Of a stretch of DNA of 64,000 nt, positions 17,754 through 28,430 are shown one piece after another (position 1 is the stretch's first letter; each line of letters begins with the position of its first letter). The stretch lies in contig NZ_OMKA01000001.1 in assembly GCF_900299525.1 (NCBI RefSeq), forward strand, positions 620,001-684,000, in the 5' to 3' direction. The translations under genes and the position numbers were made by a program. The notes under the pieces are model-generated. The model had not been told where the DNA came from and ran no database searches. It was given only the letters and a program-made list of their open reading frames with translations. The stretch is from Aquimarina sp. Aq78. GTDB lineage: Bacteria; Bacteroidota; Bacteroidia; Flavobacteriales; Flavobacteriaceae.

Positions 17754-20516
17754 TTATCTGCTTAGGTAAAAACTTCCTTGTATAGGTAAATTATTTTCAA
17801 AGTTTGGAACAAAAACAAAAAAGTATGTTCCCGAAGGAAGATCATCTCCTAGCTGTACTGACACATTGCTTTCTCCTCTAAATTCTTCTGTATTAATATT
17901 TCCTTCATAGACAAGGCTACCGTATCTATTGTATATTTTTAAATCAAAATCCGGAAATGCTTCTGGGATATTATATACCTCTTCTATCAACAAATCAAAA
18001 GTATCATTCTGACTATCACCGTTTGGTGATACTCCATCCTGAAAATCAAGAGTACATAATTCTCCATTTGCAAACCTCTCCCCGGTATTTAATATATTTA
18101 TCAAAACTTCAAGACGTTCGGATTCACAATTATTTGCATCAATCGCAGCAATATAATATACCTGGTTATCAAAAAGTAAAGGATTATCAATAATAGGAAT
18201 TTCACTTTCTAATGTGGCATACCAGTTATAGTTTAGAACATCAACTTCAATATCTTCTAATCTGGAGGCATCAAGAATACAAAATTCCTGAGGGGGTACG
18301 TTAGGAATTGGTAAATCTATGATTTGTATTGCTACATTTAAAGAAGATTGATCACAGGGTAACGTATTTGCTATTACATATCTAAAATTATAAATATTGT
18401 TTGTTAATGTCTCGAACTCTACTACTCCATCTGCACTTAACGCACCCGTATTATCGGTATCTTCAAAAACTCCAGTACGTGGGGTATCTCTGTCTAAAAG
18501 TGAATACAAACTTACCCTACCATCTATTTTACAGAACGTTTCACTTCGATCATTACCAATTTCTACCGGTTCGACAATGGTAATAGTTACTGTAGATTGA
18601 TCTGGTGTAGAACACCCTGGATTACCAGGTACCACATATATATAATCTCCTGCTCCCAAAACCGGCAGCAAAACATTACTAGAATCAAAAACACCTAAAT
18701 GATCTGGTGAAGTATATCCAAAAGGCCCCGCCCAAGTTCCCGTTGTAGCTGGGTTTCCTCCTAAAAGATCAAAAAGTGTGATCGTTAAATCGTCTGAGCA
18801 GAGTGTTCTACTTGCATCCTCTCCTGCATTAGGTAATTTGTTAACTGTAAATGTTAAATCTGCACTATCAACACATCCATTTATAGTATTTGTTGTGTAT
18901 GTAAATGCAAATGTTTGTGAGCTATTACTATTTGGAAAAACAAATGTGTTATCAATTACATCTCCAGCTGTATTTGTCCAAACGCCTGTAGTTACGACTG
19001 TATTACCGTTAGTTCTTAATAAGCTTCTAAGATTTACTTGCCTTTGAGATTCACACAAACTAATATCTTTTGTATCTTCTCCGGCATAGTCAAATCCAAA
19101 TATTTGAATTTCTACTCTGGCAGTCATAACATCACAAGGGTGTTCACAATAAAAGCTGGCTAATGGATTAGTCTCATAGGGATCACAAATAGAATCAGGA
19201 TCACTATTAATATTTGGGCTCACTGCATATTCAAAAATATAAGTCCCAGGTTCTGCTCCAAAAGTACTTACAGTTCCTCTATGTGTATAAGGGTTTGCTG
19301 GGTTTGTAGGTGATAAAACAGCTAGCCCTAAATCGGAGGAGCCTGAAACCAAACGCCAATTTGTATTTTTATCACTAGGATATTCGAATGGTATACCATT
19401 TTCTGTAGTGAATTCTAGCAAATTATATAAATCTATTTCTCCTGGAATATTATTACATATTTGAAAAGGAGGATTACGTTGGTTAAATGGCCTAAGTTGT
19501 TCATAAAACGCAAAAGTAACTTTCGTAGTTTTATCACTACACACCGCAGAACGTTGCTCTACACTATAAACGAAATCAAACTTTTCTACTCCAAAACGTA
19601 AATTATTACCATTATCAATAAGGTTATCATAAATCGCTCTCAAATTAACCATCGAATCCTGCGAATTACTAATTTGTCCAGTAGGTTCTGGCAACCATAT
19701 TCCTTCAATATCTTCATCAGATAAATATAGATCATTTGTTAAATCTATATCGGCATCATATACTCCTGCTAACAAATCATCTTCGCAAATATTTATTCGA
19801 TCCGAGGATCCCGAATCCACCTGTCTTACCATTGCTACTCGAACGGTAGTTTGCTGTGGTGGAGAACATCCTGCAATACCAGAAACAGTATATGTCAATT
19901 CGAAAACTTCCTGATCCACTAAAGGCACTCCAGCCTGGTAAGGTATTTCAACCATAAGAAAACCATCATTATTAACACTTATAAAACTACTACTGGAACC
20001 ATTGTAAGTCCATTCCCCATTCAAATGTGGAGATGGTGTATTCTTATCTAATGCAAACGCACTAAATAAATCAAAACCAATAAGATCACAACCTTGAGCA
20101 TTTACATTAAGTGGTCCTGATGGAGGAAGTGCTACGCCAGAATATGGACCCAAAACTAATTTTGCTGTCCTAACAGGAACATCTCCGCAAGTTCCATTCT
20201 TCAATTCGAAAAAATAATCATCTTGTGTAACTATTGTGGTCGCTCTTTTTAATTCCCACATAAATAAATTACCCGTTGCAGCATCGAATGCTGAAACAAA
20301 TTTTGGATCTATAGTCCATGTTCCATCTGCAGGAGTTGTGCCTGTCTCTGTATATATATTGATAATCCCATCAGGTCCATCAACTCCATCGAAGTCTATA
20401 TTTTCCATATCGCACTTTTCAATGGTGATTAGACCTAGATCACATTGCGAATGTATTCTCTGCGTAATTAGGGATATGGTAAATAATAGAAATAGTAACT
20501 TGCTAGTATATTTCAA
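17754..20516 (-). CDS. T9SS type B sorting-domain (gliding-associated) surface adhesin
   Basis: 920 residues from a TTG start at 20516. An in-frame stop lies just upstream, and the signal peptide (MKYTSKLLFLLFTISLITQR) begins at this codon. The body is a series of Ig-like, cysteine-paired extracellular modules, each with a SxxCD or similar cysteine context (for example GEDASRTLCSDDLTITLFDL and DRSETFCKIDGRVSLYSLLD). Residues 828-920 are the gliding motility-associated C-terminal domain (GVSPNGDSQNDTFDL, LKIYNRYGSLVYEG, LPSGTYFFVF). It is exported by the T9SS and anchored or secreted with the help of its PorP/SprF neighbour. The ligand is unknown. Confidence 0.92.
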   Translation of the reverse strand: MKYTSKLLFLLFTISLITQRIHSQCDLGLITIEKCDMENIDFDGVDGPDGIINIYTETGTTPADGTWTIDPKFVSAFDAATGNLFMWELKRATTIVTQDDYFFELKNGTCGDVPVRTAKLVLGPYSGVALPPSGPLNVNAQGCDLIGFDLFSAFALDKNTPSPHLNGEWTYNGSSSSFISVNNDGFLMVEIPYQAGVPLVDQEVFELTYTVSGIAGCSPPQQTTVRVAMVRQVDSGSSDRINICEDDLLAGVYDADIDLTNDLYLSDEDIEGIWLPEPTGQISNSQDSMVNLRAIYDNLIDNGNNLRFGVEKFDFVYSVEQRSAVCSDKTTKVTFAFYEQLRPFNQRNPPFQICNNIPGEIDLYNLLEFTTENGIPFEYPSDKNTNWRLVSGSSDLGLAVLSPTNPANPYTHRGTVSTFGAEPGTYIFEYAVSPNINSDPDSICDPYETNPLASFYCEHPCDVMTARVEIQIFGFDYAGEDTKDISLCESQRQVNLRSLLRTNGNTVVTTGVWTNTAGDVIDNTFVFPNSNSSQTFAFTYTTNTINGCVDSADLTFTVNKLPNAGEDASRTLCSDDLTITLFDLLGGNPATTGTWAGPFGYTSPDHLGVFDSSNVLLPVLGAGDYIYVVPGNPGCSTPDQSTVTITIVEPVEIGNDRSETFCKIDGRVSLYSLLDRDTPRTGVFEDTDNTGALSADGVVEFETLTNNIYNFRYVIANTLPCDQSSLNVAIQIIDLPIPNVPPQEFCILDASRLEDIEVDVLNYNWYATLESEIPIIDNPLLFDNQVYYIAAIDANNCESERLEVLINILNTGERFANGELCTLDFQDGVSPNGDSQNDTFDLLIEEVYNIPEAFPDFDLKIYNRYGSLVYEGNINTEEFRGESNVSVQLGDDLPSGTYFFVFVPNFENNLPIQGSFYLSR

Positions 20517-20701
20517 AATTGGTTTTTATTTAATAAATATTCAACATATAAAATATTTTACTAAAAATATTGATGTAAATCATACAACAAAAAATGCAGA
20601 TTTCACGAGGGTAGGAAAAATTTAGTTGCAAATATATATATAATTTTTTTGCTTTAAAATCACAATATAAAATAGTTTTGCTACTTCAATTATCTTAAAA
20701 A

Positions 20702-21298
20702 TTAAGATCTTGATTTTAAAACTCCTACAATATCTTTTAACTCATACCCTTTTGCCTGTAACAGTATCAAATAGTGAAATAACAGGTCTGCACTTTCGTT
20801 TAAAAACAATTCTTCATTATCATCTTTTGCCTCTATAACTACTTCAACAGCTTCTTCCCCTACTTTTTGTGCTACTTTATTAATTCCTTTCCTAAATAAC
20901 GATGACACATATGATTTCTCATCCTCCTGATTTTCTTTTCGAGTTCTAATTACATCTTCAAGATCAGACAAAAAACCATACGATTGTTTATTATCTTCGT
21001 TCCAACAGGTATCTGATCCTTTATGACAAGTTGGACCTATAGGATTCACTGTAATCAAAAGGGTATCATTATCGCAATCATTCTTTATGTCTACAACATT
21101 CAAAATGTTACCACTTTCTTCTCCTTTTGTCCATAATCTATTTTTGGTGCGACTAAAAAAAGTGGCTTTTTTTGTTTCTACTGTTGCATTATATGCTTCT
21201 TGATTCATATATCCGAGCATTAATACATTCTTAGTCATTGCATCCTGAATGATAGCCGGAATAAGTCCGTTGCTATTTTTATTGAAGTTTATTTCCAT
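20702..21298 (-). CDS. hisIE: Bifunctional phosphoribosyl-AMP cyclohydrolase / phosphoribosyl-ATP diphosphatase
   Basis: 198 residues with two domains. HisI (about 1-105) has MTKNVLMLGYMNQEA, FFSRTKNRLWTKGE and the metal-binding TCHKGSDTCW. HisE (about 110-198) has SYVSSLFRKGINKVAQKVGE and EAVEVVIEAKDD. They carry out steps 2 and 3 of histidine synthesis. It is the last gene of the his operon, as usual in Bacteroidota. A weak hairpin ATCTTAA-AAA-TTAAGAT overlaps its stop codon (20692-20708). Confidence 0.97.
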   Translation of the reverse strand: MEINFNKNSNGLIPAIIQDAMTKNVLMLGYMNQEAYNATVETKKATFFSRTKNRLWTKGEESGNILNVVDIKNDCDNDTLLITVNPIGPTCHKGSDTCWNEDNKQSYGFLSDLEDVIRTRKENQEDEKSYVSSLFRKGINKVAQKVGEEAVEVVIEAKDDNEELFLNESADLLFHYLILLQAKGYELKDIVGVLKSRS

Positions 21299-21377
21299 AA
21301 TCTAAAACACTTCGATGAGTTTAACACGATATTAAAATTTTGATATCGTTAGTTTTGATCTATCAAAGATTCTTTTT

Positions 21378-22133
21378 TTATAACCTTACAGGGATATTAT
21401 TATCCTGTAATTTCTTTTTTAAATTTTTGATTTCTATTTCCTTAAAATGAAAAACACTTGCTGCTAATGCTGCATCTGCTCTACCCTCTTTAAATGTATC
21501 CACAAAATGTTGAACGTTTCCTGCTCCACCAGAAGCAATTATAGGAATATTTAACTCTTTTGATAGTATAGATAATGCTTCATTTGCAAATCCATCTTTG
21601 GTGCCATCATTATCCATAGATGTAAATAGTATCTCTCCTGCTCCTCGTTTTTCTACTTCTTTTGCCCAATCAAACAAATCCAATTCTGTTGGCACTTTAC
21701 CTCCTACTAAGTGTACTATCCATTTACCATCGATTTGTTTTGCATCTATAGCCACAGTAATGCATTGTGATCCGAATTTTCCCGCCAGATCGTTAATCAA
21801 TTGTGGATTCTTTACCGCAGATGAATTTATAGATACTTTATCGGCTCCATTTTGCAATAAAACATTTACATCTTCGACAGATGAAATCCCTCCCCCTACG
21901 GTAAAAGGAATATTTACTTTTTCTGCTACTTTAAGTACTAATTCTGCTAATGTTTTACGACGTTCTTCTGTTGCAGAGATGTCCAAAAACACTAATTCAT
22001 CGGCACCTGCTTTTGAATATGCATCAGCAAGTTCTACAGGATCACCCGCATCTCGCAGATCTACAAAATTGACTCCTTTTACGGTTCGGCCGTTTTTGAT
22101 ATCTAAACATGGTATAATTCTCTTTGTTAACAT
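21378..22133 (-). CDS. hisF: Imidazole glycerol phosphate synthase cyclase subunit
   Basis: About 251 residues from the ATG at 22133 ([20 protein letters not shown]), the usual family start; the frame extends seven codons further. A TIM barrel carries the catalytic aspartates in PCLDIKNG and TVAIDAKQ, and phosphate-binding loops in FTVGGGISS and IIASGGAGN. With HisH it converts PRFAR and ammonia to IGP and AICAR. It follows hisA in the operon. Confidence 0.97.
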   Translation of the reverse strand: MLTKRIIPCLDIKNGRTVKGVNFVDLRDAGDPVELADAYSKAGADELVFLDISATEERRKTLAELVLKVAEKVNIPFTVGGGISSVEDVNVLLQNGADKVSINSSAVKNPQLINDLAGKFGSQCITVAIDAKQIDGKWIVHLVGGKVPTELDLFDWAKEVEKRGAGEILFTSMDNDGTKDGFANEALSILSKELNIPIIASGGAGNVQHFVDTFKEGRADAALAASVFHFKEIEIKNLKKKLQDNNIPVRL

Positions 22134-22255
22134 AATCATTCTTTTTTTACTCAAATACGAGTTCTGTACGCTACTATCCCTTATTTACTATAGACTTTAA
22201 TTTTTCAAAAAGTTGCTTTTAAGTACGCTCTTTAGCCATCTCTTGATTCATTTTT

Positions 22256-22984
22256 TTATGCTTTTGATAAGATGTATTCTTCTAATTGTTTCAGACTAAT
22301 TCTGTTTTCATAAATCGCTTTTCCAATGATAGTTCCTTCACAACCAAGTTCTGCCAGTTTTGGTAATTCATCAAAGGTAGATATTCCTCCTGATGCTATT
22401 AATTTAAGGTTATCTGCTTGAGATAGAATCCTATGATACAGCTCAAATGAAGGCCCTTGGAGCATTCCGTCTTTACTAATATCAGTACAAATCACATAGG
22501 TTATCCCTTCTTTCTGATACTCCTGGATAAATGGAATCAACTCTTTATCACTTTCTTCCTGCCACCCACTTACTGCTATCTTTTCATTATTTGCATCTGC
22601 TCCTAAAATAATCTTATCTGTTCCGAATTTTTGTAACCAGGATGTAAAAATGCTGGGGTCCTTTACTGCAATACTTCCTCCTGTAATTTGATTTGCTCCA
22701 CTCTCAAAAGCAATTCTAAGATCATCATCGGTCTTAAGGCCACCTCCAAAATCAATTTTCAAGCTTGTTCTTGAGGCTATTTGTTCTAAAACTTTATGAT
22801 TGACTATATGTTTAGATTTTGCTCCATCAAGGTCAACTAAGTGTAAGTATTCGATTCCATGAGCTTCAAACTCCTTAGCTACTTCTAATGGGTTTTCATT
22901 ATATATTTTTTTTGTGTTATAATCTCCCTTAGAAAGACGAACACATTTTCCTTCGATAATATCTATTGCTGGTATTATTCTCAT
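22256..22984 (-). CDS. hisA: ProFAR isomerase
   Basis: About 242 residues from the ATG at 22984 ([20 protein letters not shown]); the frame extends five codons further upstream, but the family begins here. A (beta/alpha)8 barrel carries the catalytic Asp in PAIDIIEG and the second acid in [11 protein letters not shown], and phosphate sites KIDFGGGLK and LIASGGIST. It performs the Amadori rearrangement of ProFAR to PRFAR. The 57-bp gap after hisH shows no terminator. Confidence 0.97.
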   Translation of the reverse strand: MRIIPAIDIIEGKCVRLSKGDYNTKKIYNENPLEVAKEFEAHGIEYLHLVDLDGAKSKHIVNHKVLEQIASRTSLKIDFGGGLKTDDDLRIAFESGANQITGGSIAVKDPSIFTSWLQKFGTDKIILGADANNEKIAVSGWQEESDKELIPFIQEYQKEGITYVICTDISKDGMLQGPSFELYHRILSQADNLKLIASGGISTFDELPKLAELGCEGTIIGKAIYENRISLKQLEEYILSKA

Positions 22985-23041
22985 AGTTTTTGTTATCATA
23001 AGTAATGCTACTTTACTTTTTTTTACAAGGTTCCTTGTTAG

Positions 23042-23623
23042 TTACAGTTTCAGAAAATTCTCTAATATCTTCTCTCCTACAACACTACTTTTCTCTGGGT
23101 GAAACTGAGTTGCATAAAAGTTATCTTTCTGCAGAGCTGTACTATACGTTACCCCATAATGAGTTTGTGCAACTGTATCTTCTGTAACTGGTGCATAATA
23201 ACTGTGTACTAAATAGATATATTCTTTTTCTAAGATCCCTTCAAACAAAGGTGAATCGAGAGATTCTATCTGGTTCCAACCTATCTGAGGTACTTTTACT
23301 TCATTGTTGAATCGTACGACATCGACATCAAAAATCTGTAATCCTCTAGTATTTCCTTCTTCTGTATAATTACACATTAATTGCATCCCCAGACAAATTC
23401 CTAAAACCGGTTGTTCTAGTTCTGGAATCAAGCCATCTAATCCAGAATCTCTAAGTTTTTGCATTGCACTACTAGCTTCTCCTACTCCAGGGAAGATAAT
23501 TTTATCTGCTGCTTTGATTTCTTCAGGATCATTACTTAATATCGCTTCATACCCTAATCGTTGTATTGCGAACTTTATAGATTGGATATTCCCTGCTCCG
23601 TAATTGATAATTACAATTTTCAC
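23042..23623 (-). CDS. hisH: Imidazole glycerol phosphate synthase glutaminase subunit
   Basis: 193-residue class-I glutamine amidotransferase. It shows the N-terminal IINYGAGNIQSI, the nucleophile cysteine in LGICLGMQLM, and the His-Glu pair in QFHPEKS. It supplies ammonia to HisF through a channel. The length is typical. It lies in the canonical place between hisB and hisA. Confidence 0.97.
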   Translation of the reverse strand: MKIVIINYGAGNIQSIKFAIQRLGYEAILSNDPEEIKAADKIIFPGVGEASSAMQKLRDSGLDGLIPELEQPVLGICLGMQLMCNYTEEGNTRGLQIFDVDVVRFNNEVKVPQIGWNQIESLDSPLFEGILEKEYIYLVHSYYAPVTEDTVAQTHYGVTYSTALQKDNFYATQFHPEKSSVVGEKILENFLKL

Positions 23624-23696
23624 TTTATATTTTAGATTTATGATTTCAGATGTACAATTTTAAATTGATAATTCTTCAATCTTAATTCGCAATTAA

Positions 23697-24833
23697 CTAT
23701 AACACTCCTTTAGTACTAGGTAAGACCATTTTATCAGGATCACGTTTTACTGCAACTTTAATAGCTTTGGCAAAAGCTTTAAAAATAGCTTCAATTTTAT
23801 GATGCTCATTAGTACCTTCTGCTTTTACATTGAGATTTGCTTTAGCTCCATCGGTAAACGATTTAAAAAAGTGAAAAAACATTTCTGTTGGCATTTTACC
23901 TATCATTTCACGGTTAAATTCTGCTTCCCATACCAGCCAATTACGACCTCCAAAATCAATAGCTACTTGCGCCAAACAATCATCCATTGGTAAACAAAAG
24001 CCATAACGTTCGATTCCCAATTTGTTATCCAGAGCTTTACTAAATACTTCTCCTAATGCTATCGCTGTATCCTCGATAGTATGGTGTTCATCAACTTCTA
24101 AGTCTCCTTTTACTTTTATATCCAAATCCATTTGACCATGGCGAGCAATTTGGTCCAACATATGATCAAAAAAATCTAATCCTGTACTAATATTGCTTTT
24201 ACCGGTACCATCAAGATTTAATTTGATGTAAATATCGGTTTCATTGGTTTTTCGGGAAATTTCGGCAACTCGATCTTTTAGTTTAAGAAATTCATATATT
24301 TTTTGCCAGTCATTGCTCTCCAGAGCAATATGAGTATCTAACTCCTCTCTTTTTATTGTAATCTCTCCTGTTCCCAGGTTGGTATTATCATTAATAAAAA
24401 CTCCTTTCGCTCCCAGATTTTTAGCCAATTCCATATCAGTTAGACGATCTCCAATTACAAACGAATTTATCAGATCATATTCATCAGAAAAATATTCGGT
24501 TAATAAGCCTGTTCCTGGTTTTCTGGTATCAGCATTTTCATGAGGAAAGGTTCTATCAAGAAATACTTTATCGAATACAACCCCTTCATTTTCAAAAGAT
24601 TTCATAATAAAATTATGCACAGGCCAAAATGTATCTTCAGGAAAGACATCGGTACCCAAACCATCTTGATTGGTAATCATTACCAATTCATAGTTTAACT
24701 CCTGAGCAATTTTACCTAAGTACGTAAATGCTTTTGGGTAGAATATCATTTTCTCGAATGCGTCTATCTGCTCATCTGCAGTTTCTTTAATAATCGTACC
24801 ATCACGATCTATAAATAATACTTTCTTTTTCAT
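23697..24833 (-). CDS. hisB: Bifunctional histidinol-phosphatase / imidazoleglycerol-phosphate dehydratase
   Basis: 378 residues. The N-terminal HAD phosphatase (about 1-170) carries [18 protein letters not shown] and [12 protein letters not shown]. The C-terminal dehydratase (about 188-378) has the two manganese motifs [15 protein letters not shown] and [14 protein letters not shown]. This fusion is the E. coli-type HisB and is common in Bacteroidota. It catalyses steps 6 and 8 of the pathway. Confidence 0.97.
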   Translation of the reverse strand: MKKKVLFIDRDGTIIKETADEQIDAFEKMIFYPKAFTYLGKIAQELNYELVMITNQDGLGTDVFPEDTFWPVHNFIMKSFENEGVVFDKVFLDRTFPHENADTRKPGTGLLTEYFSDEYDLINSFVIGDRLTDMELAKNLGAKGVFINDNTNLGTGEITIKREELDTHIALESNDWQKIYEFLKLKDRVAEISRKTNETDIYIKLNLDGTGKSNISTGLDFFDHMLDQIARHGQMDLDIKVKGDLEVDEHHTIEDTAIALGEVFSKALDNKLGIERYGFCLPMDDCLAQVAIDFGGRNWLVWEAEFNREMIGKMPTEMFFHFFKSFTDGAKANLNVKAEGTNEHHKIEAIFKAFAKAIKVAVKRDPDKMVLPSTKGVL

Positions 24834-24938
24834 AATGTATTAGTGTCTCTAAGTTTAGTTTAGAGTATTTTATTTAATTACTAATATGTTATTTGACTAC
24901 TTTAATTTTACTTTTATTTAAAAATTTCTGAAATGAGT

Positions 24939-25997
24939 TCACGATTTCGAAATTGACATAAGTACCTGTATTAGTTTTTCATTTTCTTCTTTGGTACCAA
25001 CTGTAAACCGGAGTGTATTTTCGCACAAAGGTTGTGTACTTCTATTGCGAACCACAATACCTTCCTTAATTAACTGATCGTATCGTTTATTGGCATCATC
25101 TACTCTTACCAAAATAAAATTAGCGTCACTTTTAAATATTTTCTCTACAAAATTTATGGTAGATAAAGCTTCTTCTAATTGAATGCGCCCCTTTATTATA
25201 GCAGACACTTCATCTTTAATTTGATCTTCTTCAATAACCCTTTGCAGTGCTCGCTGTTGTGTTAGTTCGTTCACATTATAAGGAGGTTTTATTTTGTTTA
25301 AAACATCTATTATTTCTTCCGAAGCATAACAAATCCCTAATCGTATACCTGCCAAGCCGTAAGCTTTGGATAGAGTCTGTGTCACTATAAGGTTTGGGTA
25401 TCTGAGTATCCCATCCACCCAACTTTTTCTATCGGTAAAATCGATATAAGCTTCATCAATAATTACCAATCCACTAAAACGATCAAGAAGTTCCTCTATT
25501 CGTTTTTGTTCAATTAAATTTCCCGAAGGATTATTAGGAGAACAAATAAAAAGTAATTTAGAATCACTATTCTCAGCTGCGAGTATCGCTTCAACATCAG
25601 GTTGAAAATTTTCTCCTAACCATACTTGCTGTTCTTCTACATTATTGATATTTGCCAATACTTTATACATCCCATATGTAGGGGGCATTGTAATAATATT
25701 GTCGATACCTGGTTCGCAAAATGCTCTAAATATTAGATCTAATACTTCATCGCTACCATTACCCAGAAGTATATTAGTTTCTGAAACTTTTCTTTGGCTT
25801 GCTATTATCTTTTTTAAACTTTTCTGTTGTGGATCAGGATATCTATTAACTCCGTTTTCATAAGGATTTTCATTGGCGTCCAAAAAAACCATATCCTGAT
25901 CAAAATCTGTAAACTCATCTCTTGCCGAACTATACGGTTTTAGATGTAGTATATTCTTGCGAACTAATTGCTTTATATTAAATTGTGTTTTCTTCAT
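24939..25997 (-). CDS. hisC: Histidinol-phosphate aminotransferase
   Basis: 352-residue fold-type-I PLP aminotransferase. ILLGNGSDEVLDLI forms the cofactor phosphate site, CSPNNPSGN and VIIDEAYIDF contact the ring, and the Schiff-base lysine lies in TQTLSKAYGLAGIRLG. The conserved arginine is in NTLRFTVG. The start fits flavobacterial HisC (MKKTQFNIKQLVRKNILHLK). It lies 62 bp downstream of hisD and 105 bp upstream of hisB. Confidence 0.97.
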   Translation of the reverse strand: MKKTQFNIKQLVRKNILHLKPYSSARDEFTDFDQDMVFLDANENPYENGVNRYPDPQQKSLKKIIASQRKVSETNILLGNGSDEVLDLIFRAFCEPGIDNIITMPPTYGMYKVLANINNVEEQQVWLGENFQPDVEAILAAENSDSKLLFICSPNNPSGNLIEQKRIEELLDRFSGLVIIDEAYIDFTDRKSWVDGILRYPNLIVTQTLSKAYGLAGIRLGICYASEEIIDVLNKIKPPYNVNELTQQRALQRVIEEDQIKDEVSAIIKGRIQLEEALSTINFVEKIFKSDANFILVRVDDANKRYDQLIKEGIVVRNRSTQPLCENTLRFTVGTKEENEKLIQVLMSISKS

Positions 25998-26059
25998 TTT
26001 TAGTTTATTGTTGTTGGTTAAAGCATCATTGATGATTTCTGACTACTGGTAGCGACCAA

Positions 26060-27343
26060 CTATTTTAAACTCTCTAGTCGTAATGTTACTGCATTTTTAT
26101 GTGCGTGTAAGCCTTCTGCTTCAGCCATAAGTTCAATTGCTTTGCCTATGTTCTGGATACCTTGTTTTGATATTTTCTGAAATGTCATTGATTTCATAAA
26201 GCTGTCCAGATTTACACCACTATATTGTTTTGCATACCCGTTGGTAGGTAATGTATGATTTGTTCCCGAAGCATAATCACCTGCACTTTCTGGTGTATAA
26301 TTACCAATAAACACAGAACCTGCATTAGTTATATTATCAATATAAAATTCTTCATTTTTCACACATACTATAAAATGTTCTGGGCCATACTCATTGATTA
26401 ATTCTATAGCTTCCTGATCATCTTCGACACAAATTAATTTAGAATTGGATATTGCTCCTTCTGCAATTTCTTTTCTAGGTAAAATTGCTAATTGTTTGAT
26501 AACCTCTTCTTCTACTTTATCCATTATTTCTTTGGAAGTAGACACCAAAATTACCTGGCTGTCTTTGCCATGTTCTGCCTGGCTTAACAAATCAGAAGCA
26601 ACAAACGATGCATTAGCAGTATTATCTGCAACCACGAGTAATTCACTTGGTCCAGCCGGCATATCTATAGCGACATCAAACTTCGTTGCCAGTTGTTTTG
26701 CTACTGTTACAAATTGATTACCCGGGCCGAATATTTTATATACAGATGGAATAGTTTCTGTACCAAAAGTCATTCCTGCAATAGCTTGAATTCCTCCTAC
26801 TTTACATATTTTCGTTACTCCGCAAAGATCGGCTGCATACAAAATAGCTGGATGTATTTTCCCTTCCTTATTTGGAGGTGAGCACAATACTATTTCTTTG
26901 CATCCCGCAAGATTAGCGGGAACAGTTAGCATTAAAATCGTAGAAAACAAAGGAGCTGTTCCTCCTGGAATATATAGTCCTACTTTTTGGATTGGTCTTT
27001 TCTCTTGCCAGCATTTAACTCCGCTTGTTGTTTCTATAGAAACTTTATCCGTTTTCTGTGCCGCATGAAACTTTTCTATATTAGATTTAGCTAATCGAAT
27101 TGCATCTTTTAAATCCCGATTTACTTGCCTTTTTGCTTCTTTTATCTCTTCAGAATCCACAAGGATAGTATCAATATCTACCTTATCAAATTTCTTAGTA
27201 TATCGTTGTATCGCCTGATCACCCTCTGCTTTGACTTCTTTAAAAACAGTAATTACTTTTTCTTCAATATCAGCCACAGTTTGCGTTGGTCTTTTCAATA
27301 TTTCTGGCCAATTATTTTTATTTGGATTGTATATTTTTTGCAT
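26060..27343 (-). CDS. hisD: Histidinol dehydrogenase
   Basis: 427-residue zinc-dependent enzyme oxidising histidinol to histidine. Typical segments are VGLYIPGGTAPLFSTILML, FGPGNQFVTVAKQL, DMPAGPSELLVVAD, LLSQAEHGKDSQVILV and the C-terminal GDYASGTNHTLPT. Length is as expected. It is the second gene of the operon, 41 bp after hisG. Confidence 0.97.
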   Translation of the reverse strand: MQKIYNPNKNNWPEILKRPTQTVADIEEKVITVFKEVKAEGDQAIQRYTKKFDKVDIDTILVDSEEIKEAKRQVNRDLKDAIRLAKSNIEKFHAAQKTDKVSIETTSGVKCWQEKRPIQKVGLYIPGGTAPLFSTILMLTVPANLAGCKEIVLCSPPNKEGKIHPAILYAADLCGVTKICKVGGIQAIAGMTFGTETIPSVYKIFGPGNQFVTVAKQLATKFDVAIDMPAGPSELLVVADNTANASFVASDLLSQAEHGKDSQVILVSTSKEIMDKVEEEVIKQLAILPRKEIAEGAISNSKLICVEDDQEAIELINEYGPEHFIVCVKNEEFYIDNITNAGSVFIGNYTPESAGDYASGTNHTLPTNGYAKQYSGVNLDSFMKSMTFQKISKQGIQNIGKAIELMAEAEGLHAHKNAVTLRLESLK

Positions 27344-27384
27344 CTCTTCTTAATTTCTGTCTTTACAGAAACACATTAAGTTAT

Positions 27385-28242
27385 TTATAAAACCATTTTT
27401 TCAATTGGGCAAACCAAAATTCCTTCTGCTCCTTCTGCTTTTAACTCATCAAGAATATCCCAAAATTTATTTTTCTCTACAACGGTATGAATAGAACTCC
27501 ATCCTTTTTCTGCCAATGGTAATACTGTAGGACTTCGCATACCAGGTAGTATCTTAACGATATCTTTAATTTTGTGGTTGGGAGCATTAAGTAAGACATA
27601 TTTAGAATTCCTGGCTTTTAAAACAGCTTTGATTCTAAATTGTAATTTCTCAAGAAGTCTTTTATTATCGTTTGAAATTTTTGGAGACACTGCCAGTACA
27701 GCTTCAGAAGTGAGCATTACTTCTACTTCCTTAAGATTATTTTTAAATAATGTACTACCGCTGGATACAATATCACAAATTGCATCTGCCAAACCAATAT
27801 TCGGTGCGATCTCTACAGATCCCGATATTTGGTGTAATTCTGCAGAAATCCCTTGTTTATCCAAATATTCGCTAACTGTATTTGGGTATGATGTAGCAAT
27901 TCTTTTTCCATCAAGATCTTTAATGGAATTATATTCAAAATCTTTTGGAACCGCCAGAGAAACTTTACATTTAGAAAAATTGAGTCGTTCTGTAATCGAA
28001 ATATCTTTTCCTTTTTCTATAAGTACATTCTCTCCTATAATAGCAATATCAACAATACCATCTCTAAGGTATTGAGGTATATCTCCATTTCGTAAAAACA
28101 TAACTTCCATAGGAAAATTACGAGTTTGAGCTTTTAGTTGATCTTTACCATTATCAATAGAGATACCACAGTCTTTCAGTATTTTTACTGAATCTTCGTT
28201 AAGACGCCCACTTTTTTGAATTGCAATTTTAATTTTTGACAT
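27385..28242 (-). CDS. hisG: ATP phosphoribosyltransferase (long form)
   Basis: 285 residues from the ATG at 28242 (MSKIKIAIQKSGRLNEDSVK). The frame runs on to 28326 through the attenuator hairpin, which cannot be part of the protein. It catalyses the first, committed step (ATP + PRPP). The catalytic domain includes YLRDGIVDIAIIGENVL and GLADAICDIVSSGSTL. The C-terminal ACT-like domain of the long form (about 205-285, ending ILVCPIEKMVL) gives histidine feedback inhibition. It is thus controlled both by feedback and by the attenuator upstream. Confidence 0.96.
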   Translation of the reverse strand: MSKIKIAIQKSGRLNEDSVKILKDCGISIDNGKDQLKAQTRNFPMEVMFLRNGDIPQYLRDGIVDIAIIGENVLIEKGKDISITERLNFSKCKVSLAVPKDFEYNSIKDLDGKRIATSYPNTVSEYLDKQGISAELHQISGSVEIAPNIGLADAICDIVSSGSTLFKNNLKEVEVMLTSEAVLAVSPKISNDNKRLLEKLQFRIKAVLKARNSKYVLLNAPNHKIKDIVKILPGMRSPTVLPLAEKGWSSIHTVVEKNKFWDILDELKAEGAEGILVCPIEKMVL

Positions 28243-28292
28243 TTTTTTGTTGTTGTGCTTGAGCCATTCAAAAACGAGTTTTGCAGAAACAA

Positions 28293-28323
28293 AAAACCCG
28301 TTTGAATTACTCAAACGGGTTTT
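28293..28323 (-). terminator. his attenuator terminator
   Basis: A perfect 13-bp stem (AAAACCCGTTTGA / TCAAACGGGTTTT on the minus strand) with a five-base loop is followed by U6-G-U3. It lies between the His-rich leader peptide and hisG, 51 bp before the hisG ATG and 29 bp after the leader stop, so it must be bypassed for the operon to be expressed. Confidence 0.88.
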
Positions 28324-28367
28324 CATATTATTGTGTTATACACATATCATACCTACCACGCCTGAGC
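28309..28367 (-). promoter_or_regulatory. his attenuator: antiterminator pairing
   Basis: The minus-strand segment GCTCAGGCGTGGT (28367-28355), covering the last four sense codons of the leader peptide and the first base of its stop, can pair with ACCCGTTTGAGT (28320-28309). That second segment is the 5' arm and loop edge of the terminator. I count 12 pairs, three of them G-U, with one bulged U. It begins 12 nt after the last His codon. A ribosome stalled on the His codons would leave it free (readthrough), and one reaching the stop would cover it (termination). Read by hand; no folding energy computed. Confidence 0.75.
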
Positions 28368-28409
28368 GAAAATGTAAGAATGATGATGATGTACAAATAT
28401 ATTATTCAT
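28353..28409 (-). CDS. hisL: Histidine operon leader peptide
   Basis: An 18-codon ORF, MNNIFVHHHHSYIFAQAW, with four consecutive His codons (28380-28391). It starts about 15 nt after the predicted transcription start and ends before the attenuator terminator upstream of hisG. The length, position and His run match leader peptides of his operons in enterobacteria, where starvation stalls the ribosome at the His codons. The symbol hisL is used by analogy; the sequence is not related to the E. coli peptide. Confidence 0.85.
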   Translation of the reverse strand: MNNIFVHHHHSYIFAQAW

Positions 28410-28430
28410 TGTTTTTTTCTAAATACTCTG

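Noticed and set aside
28243..28326. N-terminal extension of hisG to 28326
   Set aside because: The extra frame runs through the attenuator terminator; the family start is the ATG at 28242.
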